Assembly: GCA_005880175.1 (NCBI GenBank)
Contig: VBJR01000306.1
Span: forward strand, 1-17,638
Length of the DNA: 17,638 nucleotides
Source: Chloroflexota bacterium
Lineage (GTDB): Bacteria; Chloroflexota; Dormibacteria; Dormibacterales; Dormibacteraceae
Direction of reading: 5' to 3'
The position numbers and the translations under genes were made by a program. The notes beneath the pieces were generated by a model that searched no databases, had not been told where the DNA came from, and was given only the letters and a program-made list of their open reading frames with translations. This document shows positions 1 through 6,895 of the stretch, in pieces (position 1 is the stretch's first letter; each line of letters starts with the position of its first letter).

Positions 1-1
1 C

Positions 2-967
2 GGCACCAACTTCTTCACGACCGCGGGCCGGCCCGTGCTGTACCAGCACCTGTTCTGGTTCTTCGGGCACCCCGAGGTCTACATCATGATCCTGCCCGGC
101 TTCGGCATGATCTCGGAGATCATCCCGGTCTTCTCGCGCAAACCGATCTTCGGCTACAGCACGATGGTCGCGGCGCTGTTCGGGATCGTCTTCCTCTCGA
201 TGGCCGTCTGGGCCCACCACATGTTCACGGTGGGCATGGACATCTACGTCGAGACCTTCTTCATGATCATGACGATGCTGATCGCGGTCCCGACCGGCAT
301 CAAGTTCTTCAACTGGATCGCCACCGCCTGGCGCGGCTCGATCGAGTTCACCCTGCCCATGAAGTTCGCGTTCGGCTTCATGGCCACCTTCCTGATCGGC
401 GGCATCACCGGCATCTACCTGAGCTCGGTGCCCGTGGACACCCAGCTCCACCAGTCCTACTACGTGGTCGCCCACCTGCACTACGTGCTGTTCGGCGGCA
501 GCGTGATGACGATCTTCGCCGGCATCTACTACTGGTTCCCGAAGATCACCGGCCGCAAGCTCGACGAGACGCTGGGCGAGTGGCACTTCTGGACGGTGTT
601 CGTCGGCTTCAACGCCACGTTCCTGGTCATGCACACGCTCGGCCTGGAGGGGATGCCGCGCCGCATCTTCACGTACCCGGGCGGGTTCGGCGAGGAGGGC
701 TGGGGCGCCACGAACGCGTTCATCACGGTGGCGTCGTTCCTGGTCGCGCTGTCCGTCCTGGTCTTCCTGATCAACGTGGTCTACAGCTGGCGGAGCGGCG
801 AGGTCGCCGGCGACGACCCGTGGGAGGGCAACACGCTGGAGTGGGCGACGAGCTCGCCCCCGCCGCCGTACAACTTCGACCACGTCCCGCCGGTGCGCTC
901 GTTCATGCCGCTCCGCGACCTCCGCGGCGACCGGCCCGCTCAGGCCGGCGCGGAAGGCGGGGCGTAG
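2..967 (+). CDS. ctaD: Cytochrome c oxidase subunit I, C-terminal part (partial at window edge)
   Basis: This is the catalytic subunit of an A-type haem-copper oxidase, an integral membrane protein that reduces O2 to water and pumps protons. The reading frame is open from base 2, so the N-terminal half, including the low-spin haem region, lies outside the window. Visible landmarks are the CuB and active-site motif GHPEVY, which carries the CuB His, the D-channel Glu and the cross-linked Tyr. WAHHMF gives two more CuB histidines, the K-channel helix reads [14 protein letters not shown], and VVAHLHYVL carries the haem histidines. Several hydrophobic helices are followed by a Pro-rich polar tail. 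The gene overlaps the convergent phosphoesterase gene by 28 bp, and no terminator separates them. The family assignment is secure. Partner subunits are not in view. Confidence 0.97.
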   Translation, partial: GTNFFTTAGRPVLYQHLFWFFGHPEVYIMILPGFGMISEIIPVFSRKPIFGYSTMVAALFGIVFLSMAVWAHHMFTVGMDIYVETFFMIMTMLIAVPTGIKFFNWIATAWRGSIEFTLPMKFAFGFMATFLIGGITGIYLSSVPVDTQLHQSYYVVAHLHYVLFGGSVMTIFAGIYYWFPKITGRKLDETLGEWHFWTVFVGFNATFLVMHTLGLEGMPRRIFTYPGGFGEEGWGATNAFITVASFLVALSVLVFLINVVYSWRSGEVAGDDPWEGNTLEWATSSPPPPYNFDHVPPVRSFMPLRDLRGDRPAQAGAEGGA

Positions 968-1644
968 ACGCCGGTGCGCATCCAGCGCGCGTAGAGCTCC
1001 GCGTTGGGATAGCCGACCGCCAGCAGGTCGGCCACGACCGGCTCCACGTCGTACGCGACCTTCCGCACCTCGACGCGCCCGTCCTCGACCACCGCGTAGC
1101 TGGCGCGCGGGTCGCCGTCCAGGGACTGGCTGACGCTGCCGGTGTTGACGACGGTCAGGCCGTCCAGCCGGCGGACGTACGCGTGGTGGATGTGGCCGTA
1201 GACCGCGACCGGCACGCCGAGCGGGCCGTACGTCTCCCGGAGGGCATCGTCGGAGGCGTCGTGGGGGACGACGGCCCAGCAGTCGCCGGGGACGGCGTGG
1301 ACGACCGCGACGCCGTCCCCGCGCCACTCCAGCGGGAGGCCCGTCAGCCAGGCCGCGCGCTCCGGGCCCAGCAGCTCCCGCGTGCGCGCCGCGGCCTGCG
1401 CGGCGAAACCGCCGGGCGGGACCGGGCTGGGCGCGTCGGGGTCCATGATCGCGTCGGTGTTGCCGAGGACGCCGGGCCAGCCGAGCTCGCGGATCCGGTC
1501 CACCACCTCGGCCGGGCGGGACCCGCCGAGCGCCAGGTCGCCGCCGTGGACGACGAGGTCGGGGCCGGCGTCGCGGAGGTCGGCCAGGACGGCGTCGAGC
1601 GCGACCAGGTTGCCGTGGACGTCGGTGACGATCGCGATCCGCAT
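940..1644 (-). CDS. Calcineurin-like metallophosphoesterase
   Basis: A 234-residue protein of the small YfcE/MJ0936-like metallophosphoesterase group, expected to hydrolyse phosphoesters with two metal ions. The metal-binding motifs appear in order: TDVHGN near residue 7 (D-x-H), HGGDL (GD), LGNTD (GN-D), VHAVPGD, and GHIHHAYV (GHxH), followed by NTGSVSQ. No signal peptide or membrane segment is present, so it is cytosolic. The ATG at 1644 places TDVHGN directly after the first beta-strand, as usual in this family; the open frame upstream of it is the antisense shadow of the TetR gene. It begins 11 bp after the TetR stop, so the two are probably co-transcribed. The substrate is unknown. The 3' end overlaps ctaD by 28 bp tail to tail. 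Confidence 0.9.
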   Translation of the reverse strand: MRIAIVTDVHGNLVALDAVLADLRDAGPDLVVHGGDLALGGSRPAEVVDRIRELGWPGVLGNTDAIMDPDAPSPVPPGGFAAQAAARTRELLGPERAAWLTGLPLEWRGDGVAVVHAVPGDCWAVVPHDASDDALRETYGPLGVPVAVYGHIHHAYVRRLDGLTVVNTGSVSQSLDGDPRASYAVVEDGRVEVRKVAYDVEPVVADLLAVGYPNAELYARWMRTGVYAPPSAPA

Positions 1645-1655
1645 TCGCGCCCAGC

Positions 1656-2288
1656 CTACCTCGCGCGGTACGCCGCCAGGAACACCCGCACCGCCTGGTT
1701 CGCCTGCCGGTCGAGCTCGGCCGGGGGCGCCTCGTCCCCGCCCAGGAACATCGCCCGGTCGAGCGGCACGCCCAGGACCAGGAACGCGAAGTGGGCGGCG
1801 GCGAGGCCGGGGTCGTCCACCCGCAGCAGACCCCGCTCGGCCAGCCCCTGGAAGCACTCGGCCAGCGCGCCCAGCGTGCGCTCGGGGGCCCGCTCGTAGT
1901 ACGCCCGGGCCAGGTCCGGGAAGCGGCCCGCCTCCCCGATGACCAGCCGCCGCAGCTGGAGCAGGTCGGGCCGCAGCACCGTCGCGAGGTAGCGGCGCGC
2001 CACCTGGCGGAGGTCGCTGTCCAGGTCCTCGGTGGCCGCGAGCACGTCGGTGAGGAGCCGCACGAACTCGTTCACGCGCTCGGTGGCCGCGAGGACCAGG
2101 TCGCTGAACAGTCGCTCCTTGTCCGCGAAGTGGGTGTAGACGGTCTGCTTGGACACGCCGGCCAGCGCGGCGACCTCGTCCATGGTCGTGCCCAGGTACC
2201 CGCTGCGCAGGAACAGGGTGGTCGCGGCCTCCCGGATCGCGCCCGCGCTCGCCATGCGGCCGGCCCGCCGCGTCGTCGTCTTGCCCAT
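1656..2288 (-). CDS. TetR/AcrR-family transcriptional repressor
   Basis: A 210-residue DNA-binding repressor with the normal TetR length and layout. The N-terminal helix-turn-helix spans about residues 18-60: AATTLFLRSGYLGTTMDEVA, then AGVSKQTVYTHFADKERLF. A helical ligand-binding and dimer domain follows, resembling the AefR-like TetR C-terminal type. The ATG at 2288 is the only start giving a normal N-terminus. The gene is divergent from a DUF998-like membrane protein, and two matching palindromes lie in the spacer, one near each start. I infer that it represses both itself and the membrane protein. It precedes the phosphoesterase by 11 bp. The inducer cannot be read from sequence. Confidence 0.95.
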   Translation of the reverse strand: MGKTTTRRAGRMASAGAIREAATTLFLRSGYLGTTMDEVAALAGVSKQTVYTHFADKERLFSDLVLAATERVNEFVRLLTDVLAATEDLDSDLRQVARRYLATVLRPDLLQLRRLVIGEAGRFPDLARAYYERAPERTLGALAECFQGLAERGLLRVDDPGLAAAHFAFLVLGVPLDRAMFLGGDEAPPAELDRQANQAVRVFLAAYRAR

Positions 2289-2310
2289 CGCCGCTCATCG
2301 TAACCGCTTG

Positions 2311-2331
2311 GGTACTTGACGGTCCAGTACC
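2311..2331. promoter_or_regulatory. Palindromic operator 1 (probable TetR-binding site)
   Basis: A 21-bp near-perfect palindrome with half-sites GGTACTtGAC and GTCcAGTACC around a central base. It mismatches only at one symmetrical pair. It lies 23 bp upstream of the TetR start codon. Size and symmetry are typical of TetR-family operators. It shares almost its whole consensus with operator 2, centre to centre 46 bp away. Confidence 0.8.
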
Positions 2332-2356
2332 AATCCGATTAGGCTTGGCGCCGGTT

Positions 2357-2377
2357 GATACTAGACCGTCCAGTACC
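2357..2377. promoter_or_regulatory. Palindromic operator 2 (probable TetR-binding site)
   Basis: Second copy of the 21-bp palindrome, with half-sites GATACTaGAC and GTCcAGTACC, ending 15 bp before the ATG of the DUF998-like gene. The shared consensus with operator 1 is GGTACTnGAC-S-GTCnAGTACC. Its position would block transcription of the membrane protein gene. This also argues against the in-frame TTG at 2345, which would place the operator inside the coding region. Confidence 0.8.
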
Positions 2378-2392
2378 GAAAGAAGCGTGGAG

Positions 2393-3070
2393 ATGATCGA
2401 GACGATGACGGCGCCGACCGGGGCTCGCGAGCGGTCCGGCGGGCTGGTCCGGGCCCTGCTGCTGGGCGGGGCGGTCGCCGGCCCGCTCTACCTGACCGTG
2501 GGCCTGGTCGAGGCGTTCACCCGGCCCGGCTTCGACATCCGCCGGCACGACCTCAGCCTGCTGGCCAACGGCGACCTGGGCTGGATCCACATGGCCGACC
2601 TGATCGTCACCGGCCTGCTGGTGATCGGCGCGGCGATCGGGATGCGCGCCGCGCTGGCGGCCGGCCGGGGCCGGCCGTGGGGGCCGCTGCTGGTCGGCGT
2701 GTTCGGGCTGGGCATGGTCGGGGGCGGGTTCTTCACGGCCGACCCGGCGCTGGGCTTCCCCCCGGGCACGCCGGCCGACGCCAGCACGATCACGTGGCAC
2801 GGCCTCCTCCACCTGGCGTCGGCGGCCATCGGCTTCCTGGCGCTGGTCGCCGGGTGCCTGGTCCTCGCCCGCCGGTTCGCGGGCCTCGGCGAGCGGGCCT
2901 GGGCGGCCTACTCGGCGGCGACGGGGGTGCTGTTCCTGGTCGCCTTCGCGAGCGCGGTCGCGGGCTCGGGCGCCGGCTGGTCGGTGCTGACCCTGTGGAT
3001 CGGGGTGGTGCTCGCCTTCGCCTGGGTCACGACGACGTGCCTGCGGCTCCGGTCAGCGGCTCACAGGTAG
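2393..3070 (+). CDS. DUF998-like six-helix membrane protein
   Basis: A 225-residue integral membrane protein. Hydrophobic segments can be seen at about residues 18-40, 60-82, 95-115, 135-158, 170-188 and 195-215, giving six helices. The length, the helix pattern and an early RRHDLSLLANGDLGWIH segment after helix 1 fit the DUF998 family, whose function is unknown. The ATG at 2393 is chosen because it follows the purine-rich GAAAGAAGCGTGGAG and leaves operator 2 outside the gene. ATG 2405 is possible, and TTG 2345 is unlikely. The gene is divergent from the TetR gene and probably its main regulatory target. Its 3' end overlaps the convergent M55 peptidase gene by 10 bp. Confidence 0.85.
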   Translation: MIETMTAPTGARERSGGLVRALLLGGAVAGPLYLTVGLVEAFTRPGFDIRRHDLSLLANGDLGWIHMADLIVTGLLVIGAAIGMRAALAAGRGRPWGPLLVGVFGLGMVGGGFFTADPALGFPPGTPADASTITWHGLLHLASAAIGFLALVAGCLVLARRFAGLGERAWAAYSAATGVLFLVAFASAVAGSGAGWSVLTLWIGVVLAFAWVTTTCLRLRSAAHR

Positions 3071-3870
3071 AGCTGGCGCCACGCCGTCCAGAAGTCGCCG
3101 GCCCGGCTGACCACCGTCCGGTCCCCCACCGCCTCGATGCCGGGCCGGCGCCGGTACTCGTCGAACGCCGCCGTCTGGATCAGCTCGGCCCGGACCTCGC
3201 AGGGCCGGCCCGGATCGTACGGGGCCACCGCGGCGAGGTCGGCCAGGCACGACCGGGCCGCCTCCTCGATCATGGTCCGGGCCCGCAGGGGCGCGATGTG
3301 GCGGGCGCTGGTCCGGCCGAACGCCGCCTTCACCGCCACCGTCGTGAGGCCCGGGCCGAGCAGCTCCCGGCCCTCGCGGCAGCTCGCCGCATCGCCCGTG
3401 ACCAGCAGGACCGGGCACCCGAACGCGCCGCAGAACGCCGCGTTGATGCCGATCTCGCCGACCAGCACGTCGTTGAACCACAGGTTCTGGAACGCGGACG
3501 TCGAGATCGTGTGGTTCAGCAGCCCGTCCGGCGTGCCGGCCCGCGCGTGCATGCCGACCAGCAGGCACGCGTCGCAGCCCGCCTCCAGGAACGCGCTGTA
3601 CTCCGTCCACCGCTGCTGGACCACGAAGTCGCAGCCGGGGTCGAGCTGGTCGGGGATCAGCGAGTTGAACGACCACTCCCGGCCCGCGCCGTGGTGGTCC
3701 ATGACCACGACCTCGGTGACGCCGGCCGCCCGGGCCCCGCGCACCGCGGCGTTGATCTCCTCCGTGTAGAGCCGGCGAGCCTCCTCGAACATCGGGGCGC
3801 CCCCCGCCGCCTGCTCCCAGCGCGTGATGCCGCTGACGCCCTCCAGGTCGGTGATGACGTGGACGCGCAT
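3061..3870 (-). CDS. M55-family D-aminopeptidase (DppA-like)
   Basis: A 269-residue cytosolic zinc peptidase of MEROPS family M55. Known members cleave D-amino-acid-containing peptides and form a decameric ring. The expected residues are all present: D8 and E10 in TDLEGVSG, H60 in MDHHGAG, H108 in LVGMHA, the candidate catalytic H120 in LLNHTIS, and E139 in GEIGINA. The length matches DppA. The start ATG overlaps the TIGR04222 stop by one base (TGATG on the minus strand), indicating coupled translation in one operon. Whether it serves the TIGR04222/MNIO system, for example by trimming peptides, or is only co-expressed is inference. No signal peptide is visible. Confidence 0.93.
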   Translation of the reverse strand: MRVHVITDLEGVSGITRWEQAAGGAPMFEEARRLYTEEINAAVRGARAAGVTEVVVMDHHGAGREWSFNSLIPDQLDPGCDFVVQQRWTEYSAFLEAGCDACLLVGMHARAGTPDGLLNHTISTSAFQNLWFNDVLVGEIGINAAFCGAFGCPVLLVTGDAASCREGRELLGPGLTTVAVKAAFGRTSARHIAPLRARTMIEEAARSCLADLAAVAPYDPGRPCEVRAELIQTAAFDEYRRRPGIEAVGDRTVVSRAGDFWTAWRQLYL

Positions 3871-4848
3871 CAGCCGCCGCAGCCGCCCCCGCAGCCTCCG
3901 CCGCACGAGCTGCCCCCGCAGGAGCTGCCCGAGTCGCTCGAACCGCCATCGCCGGAGCCGCCGTCCGGGCCGCCCGGCGGCCGCAGCAGCCGGCGGACGT
4001 CGTCGAGCGGGCTGCCGCTCAGGATGGCCGGGCCCCAGAGCCCGACGGCCAGCGCCAGGTCGGCGCCCGCCAGCCCGGCCGCGGCGGCCGCCGCGCTCGT
4101 GCGCAGCGCCGCGTTCGTCCGGCGCAGGTTCCGCACCAGCCGGTCGCCCCGGTGCGAGCGCGGGTTCGGGGTGTGCGCGAGGAAGAACAGGGCGATGATC
4201 CCGGTCACGACCAGCAGGGCGACCAGGTAGCCGATGGCGTGGCCGGACGCGATCCCGAGCGCCAGCCGGATCCCGCCCAGCACGGCGCCCGCCAGGATGA
4301 CCAGGGCCGGCAGCGCGCGGACGTTGACGATCTGCGGGTCGGTCATGAACAGGCCCATCCCGCGCAGCTGGTCCCGGACCGGCAGCAGGGCCGGCCCCGA
4401 CGCTCCGCAGCACGCTCTCGATGCGCTGGTAGCTGGCGGCCTGCGCCGGGGTCAGCCCGGTCTGGCCCGCCGCCCGCTGCTGGATGCGCCCCGCCAGCCA
4501 GGACGCGCCCGCGCCCAGGGCCGAAGGCGTGCCATACGAGGCGGCGGTCCACACCGCGTCCTCGGCCGGGTGCAGCCACGCCGGCCTGGGCTCCACCACG
4601 GCGAACCGCCCGCCCGGATCGACCCGCAGCGAGCCGCGCGCGCTCAGCGCCACCACCGCCGCCTCCGCCGCGCCCTGGTGGCCGGCCGCCAGCAGCGCTG
4701 CCTGGTACGAGTCGAGCGTGGCCGGGAACCGGTCGTCCGACGGCCCGCGCAGGCTGGTCCGGACCAGCCCGGCGACCACCAGCAGCGCGACCAGCAGGAC
4801 GATGTAGAACGCGGTGAACTCGGGGCCGGTCAGCGAGAACGGGATCAC
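3870..4848 (-). CDS. TIGR04222-type membrane protein with Gly/Ser/Cys-rich C-terminal tail; frameshifted as assembled
   Basis: This reads as about 325 residues once one frame change is allowed. The GTG at 4848 overlaps the upstream stop (GTGA) and opens with a membrane helix (FYIVLLVALLVVAGLV). A conserved soluble part follows: YQAALLAAGHQGAAEAAVVA, SARGSLRVD, LHPAEDAVW, YQRIESVLR. The frame then breaks, and the second frame continues LLPVRDQLRGMGLF-MTD. Two or three more hydrophobic segments follow (ALPALVILAGAVLGGIRLAL, IGYLVALLVVTGIIALFFL). The C-terminus is low complexity and ends SSCGGSSCGGGCGGGCGG, with four cysteines. From memory, this architecture is the actinobacterial TIGR04222 family, of unknown function, often near DUF692 genes. 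The span of 979 bp is 3n+1, so one base was gained or two lost near 4391-4410. The tail is a plausible substrate for the MNIO enzyme encoded at 6896-7765, or a metal-binding site. Confidence 0.82.
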
Positions 4849-5615
4849 GAGGCGCTCTCCAGGTCGAGCGAGCGGGCGACGTCCGCGGCCCGCGTGGCGA
4901 CCACCTGGACGCGGCCCGCCAGCTCCCGCACGTCGCCGGCGGGCGCGTCGCCCTGGCGCAGGCTGGCCAGCGTCTCCAGCGCCTCGCCGTCCAGCCCGAA
5001 CGCCTCCGCGGCGGCGGCGAAGATCGCGGCCGAGCGGTCCTCGGCCGGCACGGTCCGCCCGGCCAGCCGCAGCAGCACCGCGAGCTGGATCGCCAGCGGG
5101 CGGGCGGTCGTGGTCAGGTAGGCCGCCGCCGACGCCGGGTCGGCCGCCAGCGTGACCAGCGTCCGGCGCAGGCGCAGCGAGAGGTTGCGCAGCTCCTGCT
5201 CGACGCGGAGCCGGAGCAGCCGGCGGTCGATCTCGAGCCCGGCGAAGACGTCCTCGCCGTGCAGCACCAGGTGGTGCTCGCGGATGTCCAGCAGCCGGGT
5301 CGGGAACACCTCGGCCAGCCCCGGGATCTCGGCCCGGGCCAGGATCCACGCGTCCACGTGCGCGGCCCGCCAGGCGGCCATCAGCACGGGCGTGATCTCC
5401 TGGATGCGCTCCGGCGACGCGTCCTCCAGGACCACGGCGATGTCCACGTTGCTGCGCGGCCCCCGGTGGCGCCCGCGCGCCAGGCCGCCGTACAGCACCA
5501 GCGCGACCAGGTTGCCGCCCGCCGCCGAGCGCAGCTCGTCGCCGACGTGGCCGAGGGCCGTCGCCACCGCAACGGGAGCGTGGAGTGTGTTCACGGAGAG
5601 GGTGGGCTCGCCCAT
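4845..5615 (-). CDS. Nucleotidyltransferase-fold protein, possibly catalytically altered
   Basis: A 256-residue soluble protein. The N-terminal third looks like a pol-beta/MNT-type nucleotidyltransferase domain: strand and turn VALVLYGGLARG (the GG/GS motif at G43-G44), then SNVDIAVVLEDAS, where family members usually have S-D-x-D. The first catalytic aspartate is therefore N56, with only D58 left, and activity may be reduced or lost. The C-terminal two-thirds is helical and rich in Leu, Arg and Ala, like the helical domains paired with such nucleotidyltransferases. ATG 5615 is preferred over the in-frame TTG at 5627. The gene starts 23 bp after the small partner gene, and its stop overlaps the TIGR04222 GTG by 4 bp (GTGA), so translation is coupled. 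The substrate is unknown. Confidence 0.78.
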   Translation of the reverse strand: MGEPTLSVNTLHAPVAVATALGHVGDELRSAAGGNLVALVLYGGLARGRHRGPRSNVDIAVVLEDASPERIQEITPVLMAAWRAAHVDAWILARAEIPGLAEVFPTRLLDIREHHLVLHGEDVFAGLEIDRRLLRLRVEQELRNLSLRLRRTLVTLAADPASAAAYLTTTARPLAIQLAVLLRLAGRTVPAEDRSAAIFAAAAEAFGLDGEALETLASLRQGDAPAGDVRELAGRVQVVATRAADVARSLDLESAS

Positions 5616-5638
5616 CGCGCTATCCAAGCAGACCGGGA

Positions 5639-6124
5639 TTATCCACTGGTTAACGGCAGGCGCAGCCAGCGCTCACCGAGGACCGGCAGGCGCACGGCCA
5701 CGACCAGCGCCGCCGGCGCCCGCCGCCAGGCCGCCGCGACGGCCGCGCGCCGGGGCAGGCGGCGGCCGTCCACGAGCCAGCGGTGGCGCAGGTCCGCCGC
5801 CAGCAGCTCCAGGCGGCCCTCCCACGGCAGCCGGCCCTCGGCGGCCAGCGCCCGGGCCAGCTCCCGGCCGTCGCCCAGGGGCCCCGACGCCGGCGCGGAC
5901 GGGAGCAGGCGCACGTGCCGCTCGACCGCCGGCGCCAGGTCCGGTCCGAGCGCCCGCGCGAGCCGCGGCCACGCCTTCGCGATCGCGTGCGCCCGCTTGG
6001 CCCGCAGCGCGGCCGCGGCCGTCCGCACGCGGCCCTCGTCGAAGCCGGCCGGGGCGTCCCCGCCGCCGAGCAGCGCCGAGACGAGCTCCGCCTGGCGGCG
6101 GGCCAGGTCGCCGTCGTCCCTCAC
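5639..6124 (-). CDS. Small hypothetical protein, candidate partner of the DUF692/MNIO enzyme
   Basis: A 161-residue protein with no signal peptide or membrane helix. The N-terminal half is helical: LARRQAELVSALLGGGDAP, then AGFDEGRVRTAAAALRAKRA and AKAWPRLARALG. This resembles the start of DUF2063-type MNIO partner proteins (ALLGGDAPAGFD, then a helix that recruits the enzyme). The second half is Arg/Leu-rich, with WRRAPAALVVAVRLPVLGERWLRL. From memory, short proteins of this kind, named after S. coelicolor SCO6045, sit beside DUF692 and TIGR04222 genes in actinobacteria; I could not check this. The GTG start at 6124 lies 16 bp after the stop of the membrane protein gene, in the same operon. 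No strong Shine-Dalgarno is visible, which suits translation re-initiation. No catalytic motif is evident. Confidence 0.7.
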   Translation of the reverse strand: MRDDGDLARRQAELVSALLGGGDAPAGFDEGRVRTAAAALRAKRAHAIAKAWPRLARALGPDLAPAVERHVRLLPSAPASGPLGDGRELARALAAEGRLPWEGRLELLAADLRHRWLVDGRRLPRRAAVAAAWRRAPAALVVAVRLPVLGERWLRLPLTSG

Positions 6125-6140
6125 GCCGGCGGAGGGGCGC

Positions 6141-6623
6141 TCAGGCGGCGAGCTGCGACAGCGGGACGCCCAGGCCGCTGCCCGCGAGCAGCGACACCGG
6201 GAACAGGACCATCGCCGCCGCCGTCCAGCCCCCGTCGGTCCCGGCGGCGCCCCGCGGCCGCAGCCGGACGGCCGCGGCGATCGGGGCCAGGACGGGCAGC
6301 GCGAACGCCAGGGCCAGCAGCAGGACGCCCAGGTCGAGCAGGCCCGCGGCCACGCCCGGCGCGAGCGGCCGCGGGTGGCCGAGCCAGCGCGTCACCAGGG
6401 CCGTCCAGGCCGCCGTCACCAGCACGAGCGCGCCCCCCAGCGGCACGATCAGCGCGCCGTTGCCGCGCAGCGAGTACTGCCCGTCGGGGGACGACGGCCC
6501 GACCGCGCTGACCCAGCCGGTGAGCACGTCGAGCAGCAGACCCGCCGCCACCCCGCAGACCGCGAGCACGAGCAGGCGGAGCCAACGGGTCCGCGAGGTC
6601 GCCTGGGGTGCGCCGGTCGCCAT
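6141..6623 (-). CDS. Hypothetical four-helix membrane protein
   Basis: A 160-residue protein, mostly hydrophobic, that I do not recognise as a named family. Likely membrane segments are about residues 15-34 (LRLLVLAVCGVAAGLLLDVL), 55-78 (NGALIVPLGGALVLVTAAWT), 90-117 (GVAAGLLDLGVLLLALAFAL) and 137-157 (AAMVLFPVSLLAGSGLGVPL). A polar loop (SAVGPSSPDGQYSLRGN) separates the first two. It is the first gene after a 272-bp gap and leads the operon that contains the MNIO-partner-like, nucleotidyltransferase, TIGR04222 and M55 genes. It could be a membrane partner of the TIGR04222 protein; this rests on position only. The ATG at 6623 lacks a clear Shine-Dalgarno and may lie close to the transcription start. 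Confidence 0.72.
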   Translation of the reverse strand: MATGAPQATSRTRWLRLLVLAVCGVAAGLLLDVLTGWVSAVGPSSPDGQYSLRGNGALIVPLGGALVLVTAAWTALVTRWLGHPRPLAPGVAAGLLDLGVLLLALAFALPVLAPIAAAVRLRPRGAAGTDGGWTAAAMVLFPVSLLAGSGLGVPLSQLAA

Positions 6624-6634
6624 GGTGCTGCGCG

Positions 6635-6663
6635 CAGTGTGGCCGAGCAGCGCCGTGTGTCAA
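6635..6663 (-). promoter_or_regulatory. Possible promoter for the membrane/TIGR04222 operon
   Basis: On the minus strand a perfect -35 hexamer, TTGACA (6658-6663), is followed after 17 bp by a weak -10-like ACACTG (6635-6640). The predicted start of transcription would fall about 5 bases before the ATG at 6623, giving a nearly leaderless mRNA. That agrees with the missing Shine-Dalgarno. The -10 match is poor, so this is tentative. Confidence 0.35.
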
Positions 6664-6780
6664 GAGGCGAGCGTCCGCCTTGGCGGCGGCCGGCCGCGCC
6701 TTCCTACCCTCCGGCTCATACGCTCCCCTTCGCCATCGGTCAGGCGGAGCCGCAGGCGCACCGGCCGCGTGGCCCGTGAA

Positions 6781-6824
6781 TTGGCGCCAAATGGACCATT
6801 GGGCGCTTTGGCGCCAAAGCGCCC
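6781..6824. repeat. Cluster of three abutting palindromes
   Basis: Three perfect or near-perfect palindromes lie end to end in the gap before the membrane-protein operon. They are TTGGCGCCAA (6781-6790), AATGGaCCATT (6790-6800), and a perfect 24-bp palindrome (6801-6824) with half-site GGGCGCTTTGGC. The first and third share the core TTGGCGCCAA. They may be binding sites for a dimeric regulator or a very stable cruciform/hairpin acting as a terminator after the MNIO gene. No U-tract follows on either strand. Confidence 0.75.
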
Positions 6825-6895
6825 GGGGCGGCACCTTGCCGTTCGAGCGCCACCCCACGGGCAGTCCTTGGGGTGGCCGCAGTACGGCAAACCGC

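Noticed and set aside
580..1899. Long plus-strand open frame of 439 codons
   Set aside because: It is Arg/Ala/Gly/Val-rich with no domains and is antisense or out of frame to ctaD, the phosphoesterase and TetR. High GC makes stops rare.
2345..2392. Upstream TTG start for the DUF998-like gene
   Set aside because: It would put operator 2 inside the coding region, and the 16 added residues are unlike the family. ATG 2393 has a better ribosome site.
6660..6719. Arg-rich 19-residue peptide as the MNIO substrate
   Set aside because: It has no Cys, and known MNIO substrates are mostly Cys-containing. The TIGR04222 tail is a better candidate.
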